A DNA stretch of 64,000 bases from Nocardioides rubriscoriae (lineage in GTDB: Bacteria; Actinomycetota; Actinomycetes; Propionibacteriales; Nocardioidaceae), in contig NZ_VIYJ01000005.1 of the NCBI RefSeq assembly GCF_008087085.1, positions 124,001 to 188,000 of the forward strand. Reading direction: 5' to 3'. Of this stretch, positions 1 to 9,253 are shown piece by piece (position 1 is the first letter of the stretch; each line of letters begins with the position of its first letter). The notes under the pieces were generated by a model, which was given only the letters and a program-made list of their open reading frames with translations, did not search any database and was not told where the DNA came from. Position numbers and translations under genes: made by a program.

Positions 1-807
1 TCGGTCGTCGGGGTCTGCGTCGCGGCGGCTGCCGGCCTGCTGGTCCTGCTGACGCTGTCGGTGCTGGGCTACCTGGTCACCAACGGCGGGTTCCGGCTGA
101 CGCAGCAGGGCGGTGCGTGGCACGTGCGCCGCGGCCTGCTGACCACGCGCGAGACCAGCATCGACGAGGAGCGCCTGGCGGGCGTGTCGCTCGGGGAGCC
201 GCTCGCGCTGCGCCTGACCGGCGGCCGGCACCTGCAGGCGATCGTCACCGGCGTCGACCGCTCCGAGACCGGCAGCTCGACCCTCGTGCCCCCCTCCGAC
301 GCCGACGTCGCGCCCCGCGCGGCCGGGCTGCTGCTGGGGCACGACGCACCCGTGGCGGTCGCGCTCACCCCGCACGGCCCGGCAGCGGCGCGCCGACGCT
401 GGACCCGGGCGCTGGTGCCCGTCGTGCCGGTGGTGGCGGCCGCGGTGGTCGTCGGGGTGCGCGAGGGCTCGTGGTGGCTGCTGGTCCCGGCCGGGCTGCT
501 GGTGCTGGGGGCGGCCGCGCTCGCGGCCGACCGGGTCGCCGGTCTCGGGCACGCCCTGTCGCACGGCCACGTCGTGGCGCGCTCGGGCAGCCTCGCGCGC
601 CGTCGCGAGATCCTCGGAGTCGACCACGTCATCGGCTGGAACCTGCGCGCCACCTGGTTCCAGCGGCGTGCCGGCCTCACCGAGCTGGCCGCCACGACCG
701 CCGGCGGCGGCGGGTCGGTCCGGTTGCTCGACGTGCCCGAGGCCGACGCCGTACGCCTGGCCGACCAGGCCCTGCCCGGGTTGGTCGAGCAGTTCTTCCG
801 GGCGTGA
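1..807 (+). CDS. PH-domain membrane protein (YdbT-like), 5' end outside window
   Basis: The frame is open from base 1, so the N-terminus is missing; 268 residues are visible. They begin in a hydrophobic helix (about residues 5-28), followed by a soluble stretch with WHVRRGLLTTRE, two more hydrophobic helices (about 140-180) and a second soluble segment containing RSGSLARRREILGVDHV. An alternation of membrane helices and basic 'R-G-L/S' segments is typical of bacterial PH-domain (bPH_2, YdbT/YdbS) membrane proteins, whose biochemical role is not established. In these proteins the conserved tryptophan/arginine pattern (here GWNLRATWFQRRAGL) recurs in each PH copy. The stop lies 46 bp before pyc on the same strand, but pyc has its own -10-like element, so co-transcription is not required. 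Confidence 0.75.
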   Translation, partial: SVVGVCVAAAAGLLVLLTLSVLGYLVTNGGFRLTQQGGAWHVRRGLLTTRETSIDEERLAGVSLGEPLALRLTGGRHLQAIVTGVDRSETGSSTLVPPSDADVAPRAAGLLLGHDAPVAVALTPHGPAAARRRWTRALVPVVPVVAAAVVVGVREGSWWLLVPAGLLVLGAAALAADRVAGLGHALSHGHVVARSGSLARRREILGVDHVIGWNLRATWFQRRAGLTELAATTAGGGGSVRLLDVPEADAVRLADQALPGLVEQFFRA

Positions 808-840
808 GACGGCACGCCGCCGTCCGACGCCCCGATTCAC

Positions 841-846
841 TAGGTT
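841..846 (+). promoter_or_regulatory. -10-like element TAGGTT of pyc (leaderless)
   Basis: TAGGTT ends 7 bases before the pyc ATG at 854 and no Shine-Dalgarno sequence lies between. Transcription from this element would start at or next to the ATG, giving a leaderless mRNA. No clear -35 is visible. Confidence 0.5.
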
Positions 847-853
847 GACGCCC

Positions 854-3800
854 ATGTTCTCGAAGGTGCTGGTGGCCAACCGTGGCGAGATCGCGATCCG
901 GGCGTTCCGCGCGGCGTACGAGGTGGGGGCCCGCACGGTCGCGGTGTTCCCCTACGAGGACCGCTGGTCCGAGCACCGGCTCAAGGCCGACGAGGCCTAC
1001 GAGATCGGTGAGCGCGGCCACCCGGTGCGGGCCTACCTCGACGCCGAGGCGATCGTCGCGGTCGCGGTCAGGTCGGGCGCCGACGCGGTCTACCCCGGCT
1101 ACGGCTTCCTCTCGGAGAACCCTGCTCTCGCCGAGGCGTGCGCCAACGCCGGCATCACGTTCGTCGGCCCACCCTCGACGGTGCTCGAGCTGACCGGCAA
1201 CAAGGCACGGGCGATCGCCGCGGCCAAGGCGGCCGGCGTCCCGACCCTGGCCAGCGTCGAGCCCGGCACTGACGTCGACGCCCTCGTGGCGGCGACCGAG
1301 GTGGGTGGCCCCGACGGCGGACGGATGCCCTACCCGCTGTTCGTCAAGGCCGTCGCCGGCGGTGGCGGGCGCGGCATGCGCCGCGTCGAGCGGCCCGAGG
1401 ACCTCCGCGAGGCCGTCGAGACCTGCATGCGCGAGGGCGAGGGCGCCTTCGGCGACCCGACGGTCTTCATCGAGCAGGCCGTCGTCGAGCCCCGTCACAT
1501 CGAGGTGCAGATCCTCGCCGACGGCGAGGGCAACGTGATGCACCTCTTCGAGCGCGACTGCTCGGTGCAGCGGCGCCACCAGAAGGTCGTCGAGATCGCC
1601 CCGGCGCCCAACCTCGACCCCGAGCTGCGCGAGCGGATGTGCGCCGACGCCGTGCGCTTCGCCCAGGAGATCGGCTACCGCAACGCCGGCACCGTCGAGT
1701 TCCTCCTCGACCCGGCCGGCAACTACGTGTTCATCGAGATGAACCCCCGCATCCAGGTCGAGCACACCGTGACCGAGGAGGTCACCGACGTCGACCTCGT
1801 CCAGTCCCAGCTGAGGATCGCCTCCGGCGAGACCCTCGCCGACCTCGGCCTGTCGCAGGAGACCGTGCAGCTGCGCGGGGCCGCGCTGCAGTGCCGGATC
1901 ACCACCGAGGACCCCGCCAACAACTTCCGCCCCGACACCGGCGTGATCACGACCTACCGCTCCCCCGGTGGCGGCGGCGTCCGCCTCGACGGCGGCACCG
2001 TCTACACCGGAGCCGAGGTGTCGGCCCACTTCGACTCGATGCTCGCCAAGCTCACCTGCCGCGCGCGCACCTTCGACAAGGCCGTCGAGAAGGCCCGCCG
2101 CGCCGTGGCCGAGTTCCGCATCCGCGGCGTCTCCACCAACATCCCGTTCCTGCAGGCGCTGCTCGACGACCCCGACTTCGCCGCCGGGCACGTGACGACG
2201 TCGTTCATCGAGACCCACCCCCAGCTGCTCAACGCCCGCAGCTCCGGCGACCGGGGCACCAAGCTGCTGACCTACCTCGCCGACGTCACGGTCAACCAGC
2301 CCCACGGCGCCGCGCCCGTCTCGGTCGACCCCGCGTCCAAGCTGCCCGACGTCGACCTCACCGTCCCCGCCCCCGACGGCTCGCGCCAGCTGCTGCTCGC
2401 GCTCGGCCCCGACGCCTTCGCCCGGCGCCTGCGCGAGCAGACGACGGTCGCGGTCACCGACACGACCTTCCGCGACGCCCACCAGTCGCTGCTGGCCACC
2501 CGGGTGCGCACCCGCGACCTGCTCACGGTCGCCGGCCACGTCGCGCGCACCACCCCCGAGCTGTGGTCGCTCGAGGCCTGGGGCGGCGCGACGTACGACG
2601 TGGCGCTGCGCTTCCTCGGCGAGGACCCCTGGGAGCGGCTCGCCGCGCTGCGCCAGGCGGTGCCCAACATCCAGCTGCAGATGCTGCTGCGCGGACGCAA
2701 CACCGTGGGCTACACGCCCTACCCGCGCGCGGTCACCGAGGCGTTCGTCGAGGAGGCCGCGGCCACCGGCATCGACGTCTTCCGCATCTTCGACGCGCTC
2801 AACGACGTCGAGCAGATGCGCCCCGCGATCGAGGCGGTGCGCGCCACCGGCACGACCCTCGCCGAGGTGGCGCTGTGCTACACCGGCGACCTGTCGAGCC
2901 CCGACGAGAGGCTCTACACCCTCGACTACTACCTCGCCCTGGCCGAGCGGATCGTCGACGCGGGTGCCCACGTGCTCGCCATCAAGGACATGGCCGGGCT
3001 GCTGCGCGCGCCGGCCGCCCGCACCCTGGTCACCGCGCTGCGCGAGCGGTTCGACCTGCCCGTGCACCTGCACACACACGACACCCCCGGCGGCCAGCTC
3101 GCCACCCTGCTGGCCGCGATCGACGCCGGCGTCGACGCCGTCGACGCGGCCTGCGCCTCCGTGGCCGGTACGACGTCGCAGCCCGCGCTCTCGGCGCTGG
3201 TCTCGGCGACCGACCACTCCGCGCGCGAGACCGGCCTGTCGCTGGCCGCCGTCAACGCCCTCGAGCCCTACTGGGAGGCGACCCGCCGCGTCTACGCGCC
3301 GTTCGAGTCGGGCCTGCCGTCGCCGACCGGCCGCGTCTACCGCCACGAGATCCCCGGCGGTCAGCTCTCCAACCTGCGCCAGCAGGCGATCGCGCTGGGC
3401 CTGGGCGAGAAGTTCGAGCAGGTCGAGGACATGTACGCCGCGGCCAACGACATCCTCGGCCGGATCCCCAAGGTCACCCCGTCGTCGAAGGTGATCGGCG
3501 ACCTGGCGCTCTCGCTGGTCGGCATCGGCGCCGACCCGGCCGAGTTCGCGGCCTCGCCCGAGAGGTTCGACATCCCCGACTCGGTCATCGGCTTCCTCAA
3601 CGGCGAGCTCGGCGACCCGCCCGGCGGGTGGCCCGAGCCGTTCCGCACCAAGGCGCTCGCGGGCCGCACCTGGAAGGCCCCGGCCGAGTCGCTGACCCCC
3701 GAGGCCGAGGCCGGGCTCGCCGGCGGGTCGCCCTCGCGGCGTCGTACGCTCAACGAGCTGCTGTTCCCCGGCCCCACCAAGGACTTCGCCGAGGTCCGTC

Positions 3801-4261
3801 AGACCTACGGCGACGTCTCGGTCCTGCCGACCCTCGACTACCTCTACGGCCTGCGCCAGGGCGACGAGCACGAGGTCGAGATCGAGCCCGGCAAGACCCT
3901 GCTGATCGGGCTGTCGGCGATCAGCGAGCCCGACGAGCGCGGCTACCGCACGGTCATGGCCATGATCAACGGCCAGATGCGCCCGATCTCGGTGCGCGAC
4001 CGCAGCGTCGCGTCCGACGTCGCCGCCGCCGAGAAGGCCGACGCCGGCAACGACAAGCACGTCGCCGCCCCCTACCAGGGCGTCGTGACGGTCGTCGTCG
4101 CCCAGGGCGACACCGTCGAGGCGGGCCAGACCCTGGCCACCATCGAGGCCATGAAGATGGAGGCCTCGATCACCGCACCGACGGCCGGGGTCGTCGAGCG
4201 GCTGGCCCTGTCGGGTACCCGGGCCGTCGAGGGTGGCGACCTGGTCGTGGTGCTGGGCTGA
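854..4261 (+). CDS. pyc: Pyruvate carboxylase
   Basis: Biotin-dependent carboxylation of pyruvate to oxaloacetate, an anaplerotic TCA reaction in the cytoplasm. The 1135-residue protein has the full single-chain architecture. A biotin carboxylase domain (about 1-455) starts MFSKVLVANRGEIAIRAFRA and carries the ATP-grasp glycine loop AVAGGGGRGMR and EMNPRIQVEHTVTEE. A carboxyltransferase domain (about 530-800) has TDTTFRDAHQSLLATR and HLHTHDTPGG. A C-terminal biotinyl domain has EAMKMEA with the biotinylated lysine at K1101. Length matches the family (about 1130-1180). The ATG at 854 is chosen because ANRGEIA normally lies within the first ten residues; the frame is open further upstream but no homologous sequence is seen there. 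It converges on the SpoIID-like gene with only 10 bp between stops. Confidence 0.97.
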   Translation: MFSKVLVANRGEIAIRAFRAAYEVGARTVAVFPYEDRWSEHRLKADEAYEIGERGHPVRAYLDAEAIVAVAVRSGADAVYPGYGFLSENPALAEACANAGITFVGPPSTVLELTGNKARAIAAAKAAGVPTLASVEPGTDVDALVAATEVGGPDGGRMPYPLFVKAVAGGGGRGMRRVERPEDLREAVETCMREGEGAFGDPTVFIEQAVVEPRHIEVQILADGEGNVMHLFERDCSVQRRHQKVVEIAPAPNLDPELRERMCADAVRFAQEIGYRNAGTVEFLLDPAGNYVFIEMNPRIQVEHTVTEEVTDVDLVQSQLRIASGETLADLGLSQETVQLRGAALQCRITTEDPANNFRPDTGVITTYRSPGGGGVRLDGGTVYTGAEVSAHFDSMLAKLTCRARTFDKAVEKARRAVAEFRIRGVSTNIPFLQALLDDPDFAAGHVTTSFIETHPQLLNARSSGDRGTKLLTYLADVTVNQPHGAAPVSVDPASKLPDVDLTVPAPDGSRQLLLALGPDAFARRLREQTTVAVTDTTFRDAHQSLLATRVRTRDLLTVAGHVARTTPELWSLEAWGGATYDVALRFLGEDPWERLAALRQAVPNIQLQMLLRGRNTVGYTPYPRAVTEAFVEEAAATGIDVFRIFDALNDVEQMRPAIEAVRATGTTLAEVALCYTGDLSSPDERLYTLDYYLALAERIVDAGAHVLAIKDMAGLLRAPAARTLVTALRERFDLPVHLHTHDTPGGQLATLLAAIDAGVDAVDAACASVAGTTSQPALSALVSATDHSARETGLSLAAVNALEPYWEATRRVYAPFESGLPSPTGRVYRHEIPGGQLSNLRQQAIALGLGEKFEQVEDMYAAANDILGRIPKVTPSSKVIGDLALSLVGIGADPAEFAASPERFDIPDSVIGFLNGELGDPPGGWPEPFRTKALAGRTWKAPAESLTPEAEAGLAGGSPSRRRTLNELLFPGPTKDFAEVRQTYGDVSVLPTLDYLYGLRQGDEHEVEIEPGKTLLIGLSAISEPDERGYRTVMAMINGQMRPISVRDRSVASDVAAAEKADAGNDKHVAAPYQGVVTVVVAQGDTVEAGQTLATIEAMKMEASITAPTAGVVERLALSGTRAVEGGDLVVVLG

Positions 4262-4271
4262 GCCGGCCGGA

Positions 4272-5444
4272 TCAGCGCACTTCGCTGAACCAGGTGGAGT
4301 TGAGCCCGAAGTAGGACCGGAAGGTCTCGCCGCTGACGGTGGTGGACGTGCGCGAGCCGACGATCTCGATGCTCGTCACGCGGCCGCCCCACTGGCCGTT
4401 GCCGTCGCGCGCGACTGCACCGATGTGCTCGAACATCCCGATCGCCGGGAACGCCCGCTCGATCTCGGCCGGGGCGATGGAGTCGGACACGCCGCGGAAG
4501 TAGTCGTCGTAGGGGTCCTGCTTGGCCACCAGGTAGGGCTGGGAGCCGGCGGACATCCAGCCCCCGTTGCTGGCGGAGAACTGCGTGAACGCCGGGCGGC
4601 CGTCGACGGTCAGCACCCGCCCCCTGGTCGCGGCGACCGCGGCGTCGGTGGTGGCGACCTCGCTGGCCACGCCGCCGTAGACCTGCGACGAGGTGGTGTC
4701 GTCGACGTGGACGTAGCGGCGGCGGCGGTCGTTGCGCTCGAAGGCGGCGTAGGTGCGGGCCGCGACCGCCTGTGCCTGCAGGGCGGCCGGCTCCCACGAC
4801 GGGAAGATCTCGCGGGGTACGACGCCGCGCAGGTAGGCCTCCAGCGGCACGACGTTGACCGTGTCGCGCGAGCTCGACGACGGCGACGGGCGCGCCGAGC
4901 GCAGCGCCCCGCGGTAGGCGCTGCGTCCTGCCGGCGTGACCAGCGTGACCGGTCGGCCACCGGCCGACAGCTCCGCGTCACCGGGCACGGTGCGCAGCAC
5001 GTGCCAGCCGCCGCCGGCGCCCTTCCAGGCGACCTTGCTGCGGCCCTCGGGGGCCGGGGTGATCCGCCACCGGCGCGCCGCGGTCGGGGCGTCGAGCGAG
5101 GTGGTGCGACCGCTGCCGAGGCTGCGCACCCGCAGACCGGGCCGGTCGACGACCACGACGTCGTCGGTGGTGTCGGCCGTGAGCAGCACGCGCATGGACC
5201 CACCGGCGCTCCCGCTGCCCAGGTCGGGGTAGTAGAACCCCAGGATCTGCCGCTGGCTGCGCCCGGCGAGGGCCTGCGCCTGGGCGCCGTACTGCGACAG
5301 CCCGTGGCCGTGCCCGAAGCCGTTGGTCACCAGGCGCACGGTCGTCGCCCGCTCGGCGGGGCGGGCCGACGCGGGTGCAGGCGCCACGCTCGCCGCCGTC
5401 GACAGGGCCAGCGACAACGCGAGGCAGGTCCGCAGAAGGATCAC
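4272..5444 (-). CDS. Secreted SpoIID/LytB domain protein
   Basis: A 390-residue protein starting at GTG with an upstream GGAG. The N-terminus (about 1-28) is a signal peptide (LLRTCLALSLALSTAASVAP ending ASA). The mature part opens with TNGFGHGHGLSQYGAQAQA and later has VVPLEAYLRGVVPREIFPSW and QAQAVAARTYAAF, the hallmark of the SpoIID/LytB domain, followed by FSASNGGW. SpoIID of Bacillus is a lytic transglycosylase acting on denuded glycan during sporulation; in non-sporulating actinobacteria the domain is found in secreted wall-associated proteins whose substrate is unproven. The arginine/glutamate motif PREIFPSWEPAAL includes the catalytic-type glutamate. Located downstream of lpdA on the same strand, 90 bp away. 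Confidence 0.9.
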   Translation of the reverse strand: MILLRTCLALSLALSTAASVAPAPASARPAERATTVRLVTNGFGHGHGLSQYGAQAQALAGRSQRQILGFYYPDLGSGSAGGSMRVLLTADTTDDVVVVDRPGLRVRSLGSGRTTSLDAPTAARRWRITPAPEGRSKVAWKGAGGGWHVLRTVPGDAELSAGGRPVTLVTPAGRSAYRGALRSARPSPSSSSRDTVNVVPLEAYLRGVVPREIFPSWEPAALQAQAVAARTYAAFERNDRRRRYVHVDDTTSSQVYGGVASEVATTDAAVAATRGRVLTVDGRPAFTQFSASNGGWMSAGSQPYLVAKQDPYDDYFRGVSDSIAPAEIERAFPAIGMFEHIGAVARDGNGQWGGRVTSIEIVGSRTSTTVSGETFRSYFGLNSTWFSEVR

Positions 5445-5506
5445 CGAGAGCTCCGGGTGGTGGTCGGGATGTCCGGGCCAGACTACGGGGACCCCTGACG
5501 AGCGGG

Positions 5507-5522
5507 CGACGTCGCGACGTCG
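5507..5522. other. 16-bp perfect palindrome between lpdA and SpoIID-like gene
   Basis: CGACGTCGCGACGTCG is its own reverse complement and sits in the 90-bp gap downstream of the lpdA stop and upstream of the SpoIID-like gene. It could be a terminator stem, an operator or a by-product of GC-rich CGACG repeats; no T-tract follows it on either strand. Confidence 0.4.
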
Positions 5523-5534
5523 GCCGACCGCCCT

Positions 5535-6935
5535 TCAGGACGTGCGCCCGGCCTCGAACCGGTGCAGCCGGCGCGCGGCCTCGGCGATGGAGCCGCTGAC
5601 CGACGGGTAGACGGTGAAGACCTGGGCCAGCTGGTCGGCCGTGAGCGACTCCGCGACCGCGACGGAGATCGGGTGGATCAGCTCGCTGGCGCGCGGACCG
5701 ACGACGACGCCGCCCACGACGATGCCGGTGCCGGGACGGCAGAACAGCTTGACGAAGCCGTCGCGCACGCCCTGCATCTTGGCGCGCGCGTTGCCCGACA
5801 GCGGCAGGGTGACGACGTCGGCCAGCATGTCGCCGGCGTCGACGGACTTCTGCGACCAGCCTACGGTGGCGATCTCGGGGGCGGTGAACACGTTGGACGA
5901 GACCTTCTTGAGGTCGAGCGGGTGCACGGTGTCGCCGAGGAAGTGCCACATCGCGATCCGGCCCTGCATGGCCGCGACGCTCGCGAGCATGAGCACCCCG
6001 GTGCAGTCGCCCGCGGCGTACACCCCGCGTGCGGAGGTGCGCGAGACGCGGTCGACGTAGACGAAGCCGCCGTCCTTGAGGATCACCCCGGCGTCCTCGA
6101 GGCCGAGGTCGGCGGTGTTGGGCACCGAGCCGAGGGCGAGGATGCAGTGGCTGCCCTGCACCTCACGGCCGTCGGTGAGGCGCACCGTGACCACGTCGCC
6201 GTCGCGGGTCACCGACTCCATCCGCGAGGTCGACAGCACCGTCATGCCACGGCGGATCGAGACGTCCTCGAGGACCTTGGAGGCGTCGGCGTCCTCGCCG
6301 GGCAGCACCCGGTCGCGGCTGGAGACCAGGGTCACGGGGATGCCGAGCGCGAGGTAGGCGCTGGCGAACTCGGCACCGGTGACGCCGGAGCCCACCACGA
6401 TCAGCTTGCTGGGCATCTCGGTGAGGTCGTAGACCTGCTCCCAGGTGAGGATGCGCTCGCCGTCGGGCTGAGCGCTCGGCAGCGTGCGCGGCGCGGCCCC
6501 GGTGGCGACCAGGACGGCGTCGGCGTCGTACGTCGCCCCGTCGACGACCACGCGGCCCGGGCCGTCGAGCCGCCCCCGGCCCTTGACGACGCGCACGCCC
6601 TCCTTGTCGAGGCGGCGGGCGATGTCGTCGGACTGGTCGGCCGCGAGGGCCTTGACGCGGGCGTTGACGCGCGCGAGGTCGACGCGGATGGTGCGGGCCG
6701 CGTCGCCCTCGTGGTCGTGGAAGTCGATGCCGAGCTCGGCGGCGGCGGCGACCTCGGTCATGACCTCGGCCGTCGCGATGAGCGTCTTGCTCGGGACGCA
6801 GTCGGTGAGCACCGCCGACCCGCCGATGCCGTCGGAGTCGACGACCGTGACCTCGGCGCCCAGCTGGCTCGCCACGAGGGCAGCCTCGTAGCCACCGGGT
6901 CCTCCGCCGAGGATGACGACCTTGTCGGTGCTCAT
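5535..6935 (-). CDS. lpdA: NAD(P)H-quinone dehydrogenase, LpdA type
   Basis: A 466-residue flavoprotein of the disulfide reductase superfamily. FAD-binding GGGPGGYEAA is at residues 10-19, the NAD(P) motif VVGSGVTGAEFASAY is central, the FAD motif YAAGDCTG follows, and a C-terminal dimerisation domain is present. The active-site region reads GGSAVLTDCVPSK: position 41, which is the first redox cysteine in lipoamide dehydrogenases, is alanine, while C46 remains. That pattern matches mycobacterial LpdA (Rv3303c family), which reduces quinones rather than lipoamide, so the name rests on the missing cysteine. A paralogue with both cysteines (7342-8739) is its neighbour across a repeat region. The start is ATG with no Shine-Dalgarno and a -10-like TAGCCT 6 bases away. 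Confidence 0.88.
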   Translation of the reverse strand: MSTDKVVILGGGPGGYEAALVASQLGAEVTVVDSDGIGGSAVLTDCVPSKTLIATAEVMTEVAAAAELGIDFHDHEGDAARTIRVDLARVNARVKALAADQSDDIARRLDKEGVRVVKGRGRLDGPGRVVVDGATYDADAVLVATGAAPRTLPSAQPDGERILTWEQVYDLTEMPSKLIVVGSGVTGAEFASAYLALGIPVTLVSSRDRVLPGEDADASKVLEDVSIRRGMTVLSTSRMESVTRDGDVVTVRLTDGREVQGSHCILALGSVPNTADLGLEDAGVILKDGGFVYVDRVSRTSARGVYAAGDCTGVLMLASVAAMQGRIAMWHFLGDTVHPLDLKKVSSNVFTAPEIATVGWSQKSVDAGDMLADVVTLPLSGNARAKMQGVRDGFVKLFCRPGTGIVVGGVVVGPRASELIHPISVAVAESLTADQLAQVFTVYPSVSGSIAEAARRLHRFEAGRTS

Positions 6936-6941
6936 GACCTC

Positions 6942-6947
6942 AGGCTA
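6942..6947 (-). promoter_or_regulatory. -10-like element TAGCCT of lpdA (leaderless)
   Basis: On the minus strand TAGCCT ends 6 bases before the lpdA ATG; no ribosome-binding site fits in between. Confidence 0.45.
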
Positions 6948-6994
6948 TCGAGCGCGCACCCCGGGCACGCAGCCACGGGGTGGCTGCACGACCT

Positions 6995-7258
6995 GACCAC
7001 ACGGCGCACGTCACAGCCGGTCGGCCCCCGCGACCACCGACGACGCACCCACGCACCCCGACCCGAGGAAGCAACCAGGCACAGGCGCCCGGGGCCCGCC
7101 CAGACCGGACCACACGGCGCACCTCACAGCCGGTCGGCCGCTGCGACCACCGACGACGCACCCACGCACCCCGACCCGAGGAAGCAACCAGGCACAGGCG
7201 CCCGGGCCCCACTCAGACCGGACCACACGGCGCACGTCACAGCCGGAGGGCCCCCGCG
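6995..7258. repeat. 113-bp tandem repeat, about 2.3 copies
   Basis: Two complete units (6995-7107 and 7108-7220) differ at only a handful of positions; a third, partial unit runs from 7221 to about 7258. Each unit begins GACCACACGGCGCAC and contains CACCCACGCACCCCGACCCG and GAAGCAACCAGGCACAGG. The repeats occupy most of the 406-bp space between the lpdA promoter and the end of lpd, the only gene-free stretch over 300 bp here. Open frames across it merely repeat the same peptide and lack codon-like bias. No transposase or terminal inverted repeat is present, so it is best described as an intergenic tandem repeat of unknown function. Confidence 0.85.
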
Positions 7259-7341
7259 CGGGCCGGCCCCGCCGTACCAAACGGCGGCAGCCCTACAAGA
7301 GAGACGCGGGGCCGCCGCGCGAGCCCACCGGCTGGGACCAA

Positions 7342-8739
7342 TCAGAAGTTGATCATGTGGCCGGCGATGCCGTGCACGGCCTCCTTGACGGCCTCGGAGA
7401 GCGTCGGGTGGGCGAAGATGTTGCGCGAGACCTCGTCGGCGGTGAGGTCCCACTGCTGAGCCAGCGTCAGCACGGGCAGCTGCTCGGTGACGTCGGGACC
7501 GATGAGGTGGGCGCCGAGCAGCTCGTTGTGCTCGGCGTCGGCGACGACCTTGACGAAGCCGACGGCGTCGCCGAGGCCCTGCGCCTTGCCGTTGGCCGAG
7601 AACGGGAAGGTCGACGTCTTGACGTCGTAGCCCTTCTCGCGGGCCTGGGCCTCGGTGTAGCCGAAGGAGGCGACCTGCGGCTGGCAGTAGGTCGCACGCG
7701 GGACCATGACGAAGTCGATCTCCATCGTCTCGGCGCCGGCGATGGTCTCGGCGGCCACGATGCCCATGGCCTCGGCGACGTGGGCGAGCATGAACTTCCC
7801 GGTGACGTCGCCGATGGCGTAGACGTGGTCGACGTTGGTGCGGCCGCGGCCGTCGACCTCGATGGCACCGCGCTCGGTGGTCTTGACGCCGATCGCGTCG
7901 AGCCCGTAGCCCTCGAGCCGCGGCGCGAAGCCGAACGCGGCCATGAACTTGTCGGCCTCGAGCACCTGCTCGTCACCGCCCGCCGCGGGGGCGACGGTGA
8001 CCTTGACCCCGGAGCCGGTGTCCTCGACGCCCTTGACGGCGGTGGAGGTGAGCACCTTCACGCCGAGCTTCTTGTAGTGCTTGGCGAGCTCCTTGGACAC
8101 GTCGGCGTCCTCGGTGGGGACCATCCGGTCGAGGTACTCGACGATGGTGACGTCGACGCCGAAGTTCTTCAGCACGTAGGCGAACTCGACGCCGATGGCG
8201 CCGGAGCCGCCGATGATGATCGAGGACGGGAGGTTCTCGTCGAGGATCTGCTCCTCGTAGGTCACGACGTTGCCGCCGATGGTGACGCCGGGCACGGTGC
8301 GCACGGTGGCACCGGTGGCGATGATGAGGTGGTCGAAGGTGTGCGAGGTGGTCTCGCCGTCCTTGCCCTTCACGTCGATCGAGGTCGGGCTGGTGAGGGT
8401 GCCCCAGCCGTCGACCTCGGTGATCTTGTTCTTCTTCATCAAGAAGTGGACGCCCTTGACGATGCCGGCGCTGACCTGGCGGCTGCGCTGGTGGGTCGGG
8501 CCGAAGGACATGGTGGCGTCGCCCTCGATGCCGAACTTCGCCTTCTCGTGCGTCAGCACGTGCGCGAGCTCGGCGTTCTTGAGCAGCGCCTTGCTGGGAA
8601 TGCACCCGACGTTGAGGCAGACCCCGCCCCAGTACTTGTCCTCCACCACGGCGACGGACTTGCCGAGCTGGGACGCGCGGATGGCAGCGACGTACCCACC
8701 GGGGCCGGCACCGAGGACGAGGACATCGAAGTGGCTCAC
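7342..8739 (-). CDS. lpd: Dihydrolipoyl dehydrogenase (E3)
   Basis: Re-oxidises dihydrolipoamide in 2-oxoacid dehydrogenase and glycine cleavage complexes, passing electrons via FAD and a cysteine pair to NAD+. The 465-residue protein starts [19 protein letters not shown] (FAD Rossmann), has the redox pair C41/C46 in [13 protein letters not shown], a central NAD motif [13 protein letters not shown], the second FAD motif YAIGDVTG and the C-terminal catalytic histidine/glutamate motif in [10 protein letters not shown]. Length is normal. The GTG at 8739 is chosen because the motif begins right behind it, and a -10-like TACGAT lies 6 bases upstream; the frame extends further only through non-conserved sequence. 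Divergent from the gene at 8797. Confidence 0.96.
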   Translation of the reverse strand: MSHFDVLVLGAGPGGYVAAIRASQLGKSVAVVEDKYWGGVCLNVGCIPSKALLKNAELAHVLTHEKAKFGIEGDATMSFGPTHQRSRQVSAGIVKGVHFLMKKNKITEVDGWGTLTSPTSIDVKGKDGETTSHTFDHLIIATGATVRTVPGVTIGGNVVTYEEQILDENLPSSIIIGGSGAIGVEFAYVLKNFGVDVTIVEYLDRMVPTEDADVSKELAKHYKKLGVKVLTSTAVKGVEDTGSGVKVTVAPAAGGDEQVLEADKFMAAFGFAPRLEGYGLDAIGVKTTERGAIEVDGRGRTNVDHVYAIGDVTGKFMLAHVAEAMGIVAAETIAGAETMEIDFVMVPRATYCQPQVASFGYTEAQAREKGYDVKTSTFPFSANGKAQGLGDAVGFVKVVADAEHNELLGAHLIGPDVTEQLPVLTLAQQWDLTADEVSRNIFAHPTLSEAVKEAVHGIAGHMINF

Positions 8740-8745
8740 ACGGCG

Positions 8746-8751
8746 ATCGTA
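8746..8751 (-). promoter_or_regulatory. -10-like element TACGAT of lpd (leaderless)
   Basis: Ends 6 bases before the GTG start of lpd on the minus strand, with no Shine-Dalgarno between. Confidence 0.45.
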
Positions 8752-8783
8752 GTGCGGTCGCCTCGACGACTCGCCCCGGGCAC

Positions 8784-8789
8784 TACCCT
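8784..8789 (+). promoter_or_regulatory. -10-like element TACCCT of the 8797 gene (leaderless)
   Basis: Ends 7 bases before the GTG at 8797. It is 32 bp from the oppositely oriented lpd element, giving a compact divergent promoter region. Confidence 0.4.
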
Positions 8790-8796
8790 GCTCACC

Positions 8797-9249
8797 GTGA
8801 CGATGTACGCCGCCTACGGGAGCAACCTCGACCCGGCCCGGATGAGCGAGCGTTGCCCCCACTCCCCCCTGCAGACCACCGGGTGGCTGACCGGCTGGCG
8901 ACTCACCTTCGGCGGCGAGGAGCACGGCTGGGACGGCGCGCTGCCGACCCTGGTGCAGGACCCCTTCGAGCAGGTCTTCGTCGCCGTCTACGACGTCGGG
9001 CCCAAGGACGAGTCGGCCCTCGACGCCTGGGAGCAGGCCGACTCCGGCCTCTACCGCAAGACCAAGGTGCGCGTCGCGACGATGAACGGCGAGCTGGTGG
9101 TGTGGACCTACGTCCTCGACGCCTACGAGGGCGGGCTGCCGTCCGCGGTCACGCTCGGCGTCCTGGCCGACGCCGCCGAGGCCGCCGACGCGCCCGACGA
9201 CTACGTCGCCGCGCTGCGGCGACGGCCGTGCCGTTCGACGGGGCTGTAG
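8797..9249 (+). CDS. Gamma-glutamylcyclotransferase family protein
   Basis: A 150-residue protein starting [16 protein letters not shown]. The YGSNL motif at the very N-terminus is the substrate-binding loop of the GGCT/AIG2-like fold, and the acidic residue in [15 protein letters not shown] fits the catalytic glutamate region. Family members act on gamma-glutamyl amines or peptides, releasing 5-oxoproline; the actual substrate cannot be read from the sequence. The start could be GTG at 8797 or ATG at 8803; GTG is preferred because of its spacing to a -10-like hexamer. Divergent from lpd and followed by punA after 18 bp. Confidence 0.82.
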   Translation: MTMYAAYGSNLDPARMSERCPHSPLQTTGWLTGWRLTFGGEEHGWDGALPTLVQDPFEQVFVAVYDVGPKDESALDAWEQADSGLYRKTKVRVATMNGELVVWTYVLDAYEGGLPSAVTLGVLADAAEAADAPDDYVAALRRRPCRSTGL

Positions 9250-9253
9250 GTCC

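Noticed and set aside
677..4060. A 1127-codon open frame on the minus strand opposite pyc
   Set aside because: It mirrors the high-GC3 pyc frame, consists of Gly/Val/Arg/Ala/Asp-rich repeats without any motif, and lies entirely antisense to a convincing enzyme.
6995..7258. CRISPR array
   Set aside because: The period is 113 bp and the segments that would be spacers are themselves nearly identical between units; no cas genes are present.
6940..7300. Coding genes across the tandem repeats (several open frames up to about 109 codons on either strand)
   Set aside because: The frames simply translate the repeat unit, are present on both strands in several phases, and give low-complexity peptides without family resemblance.
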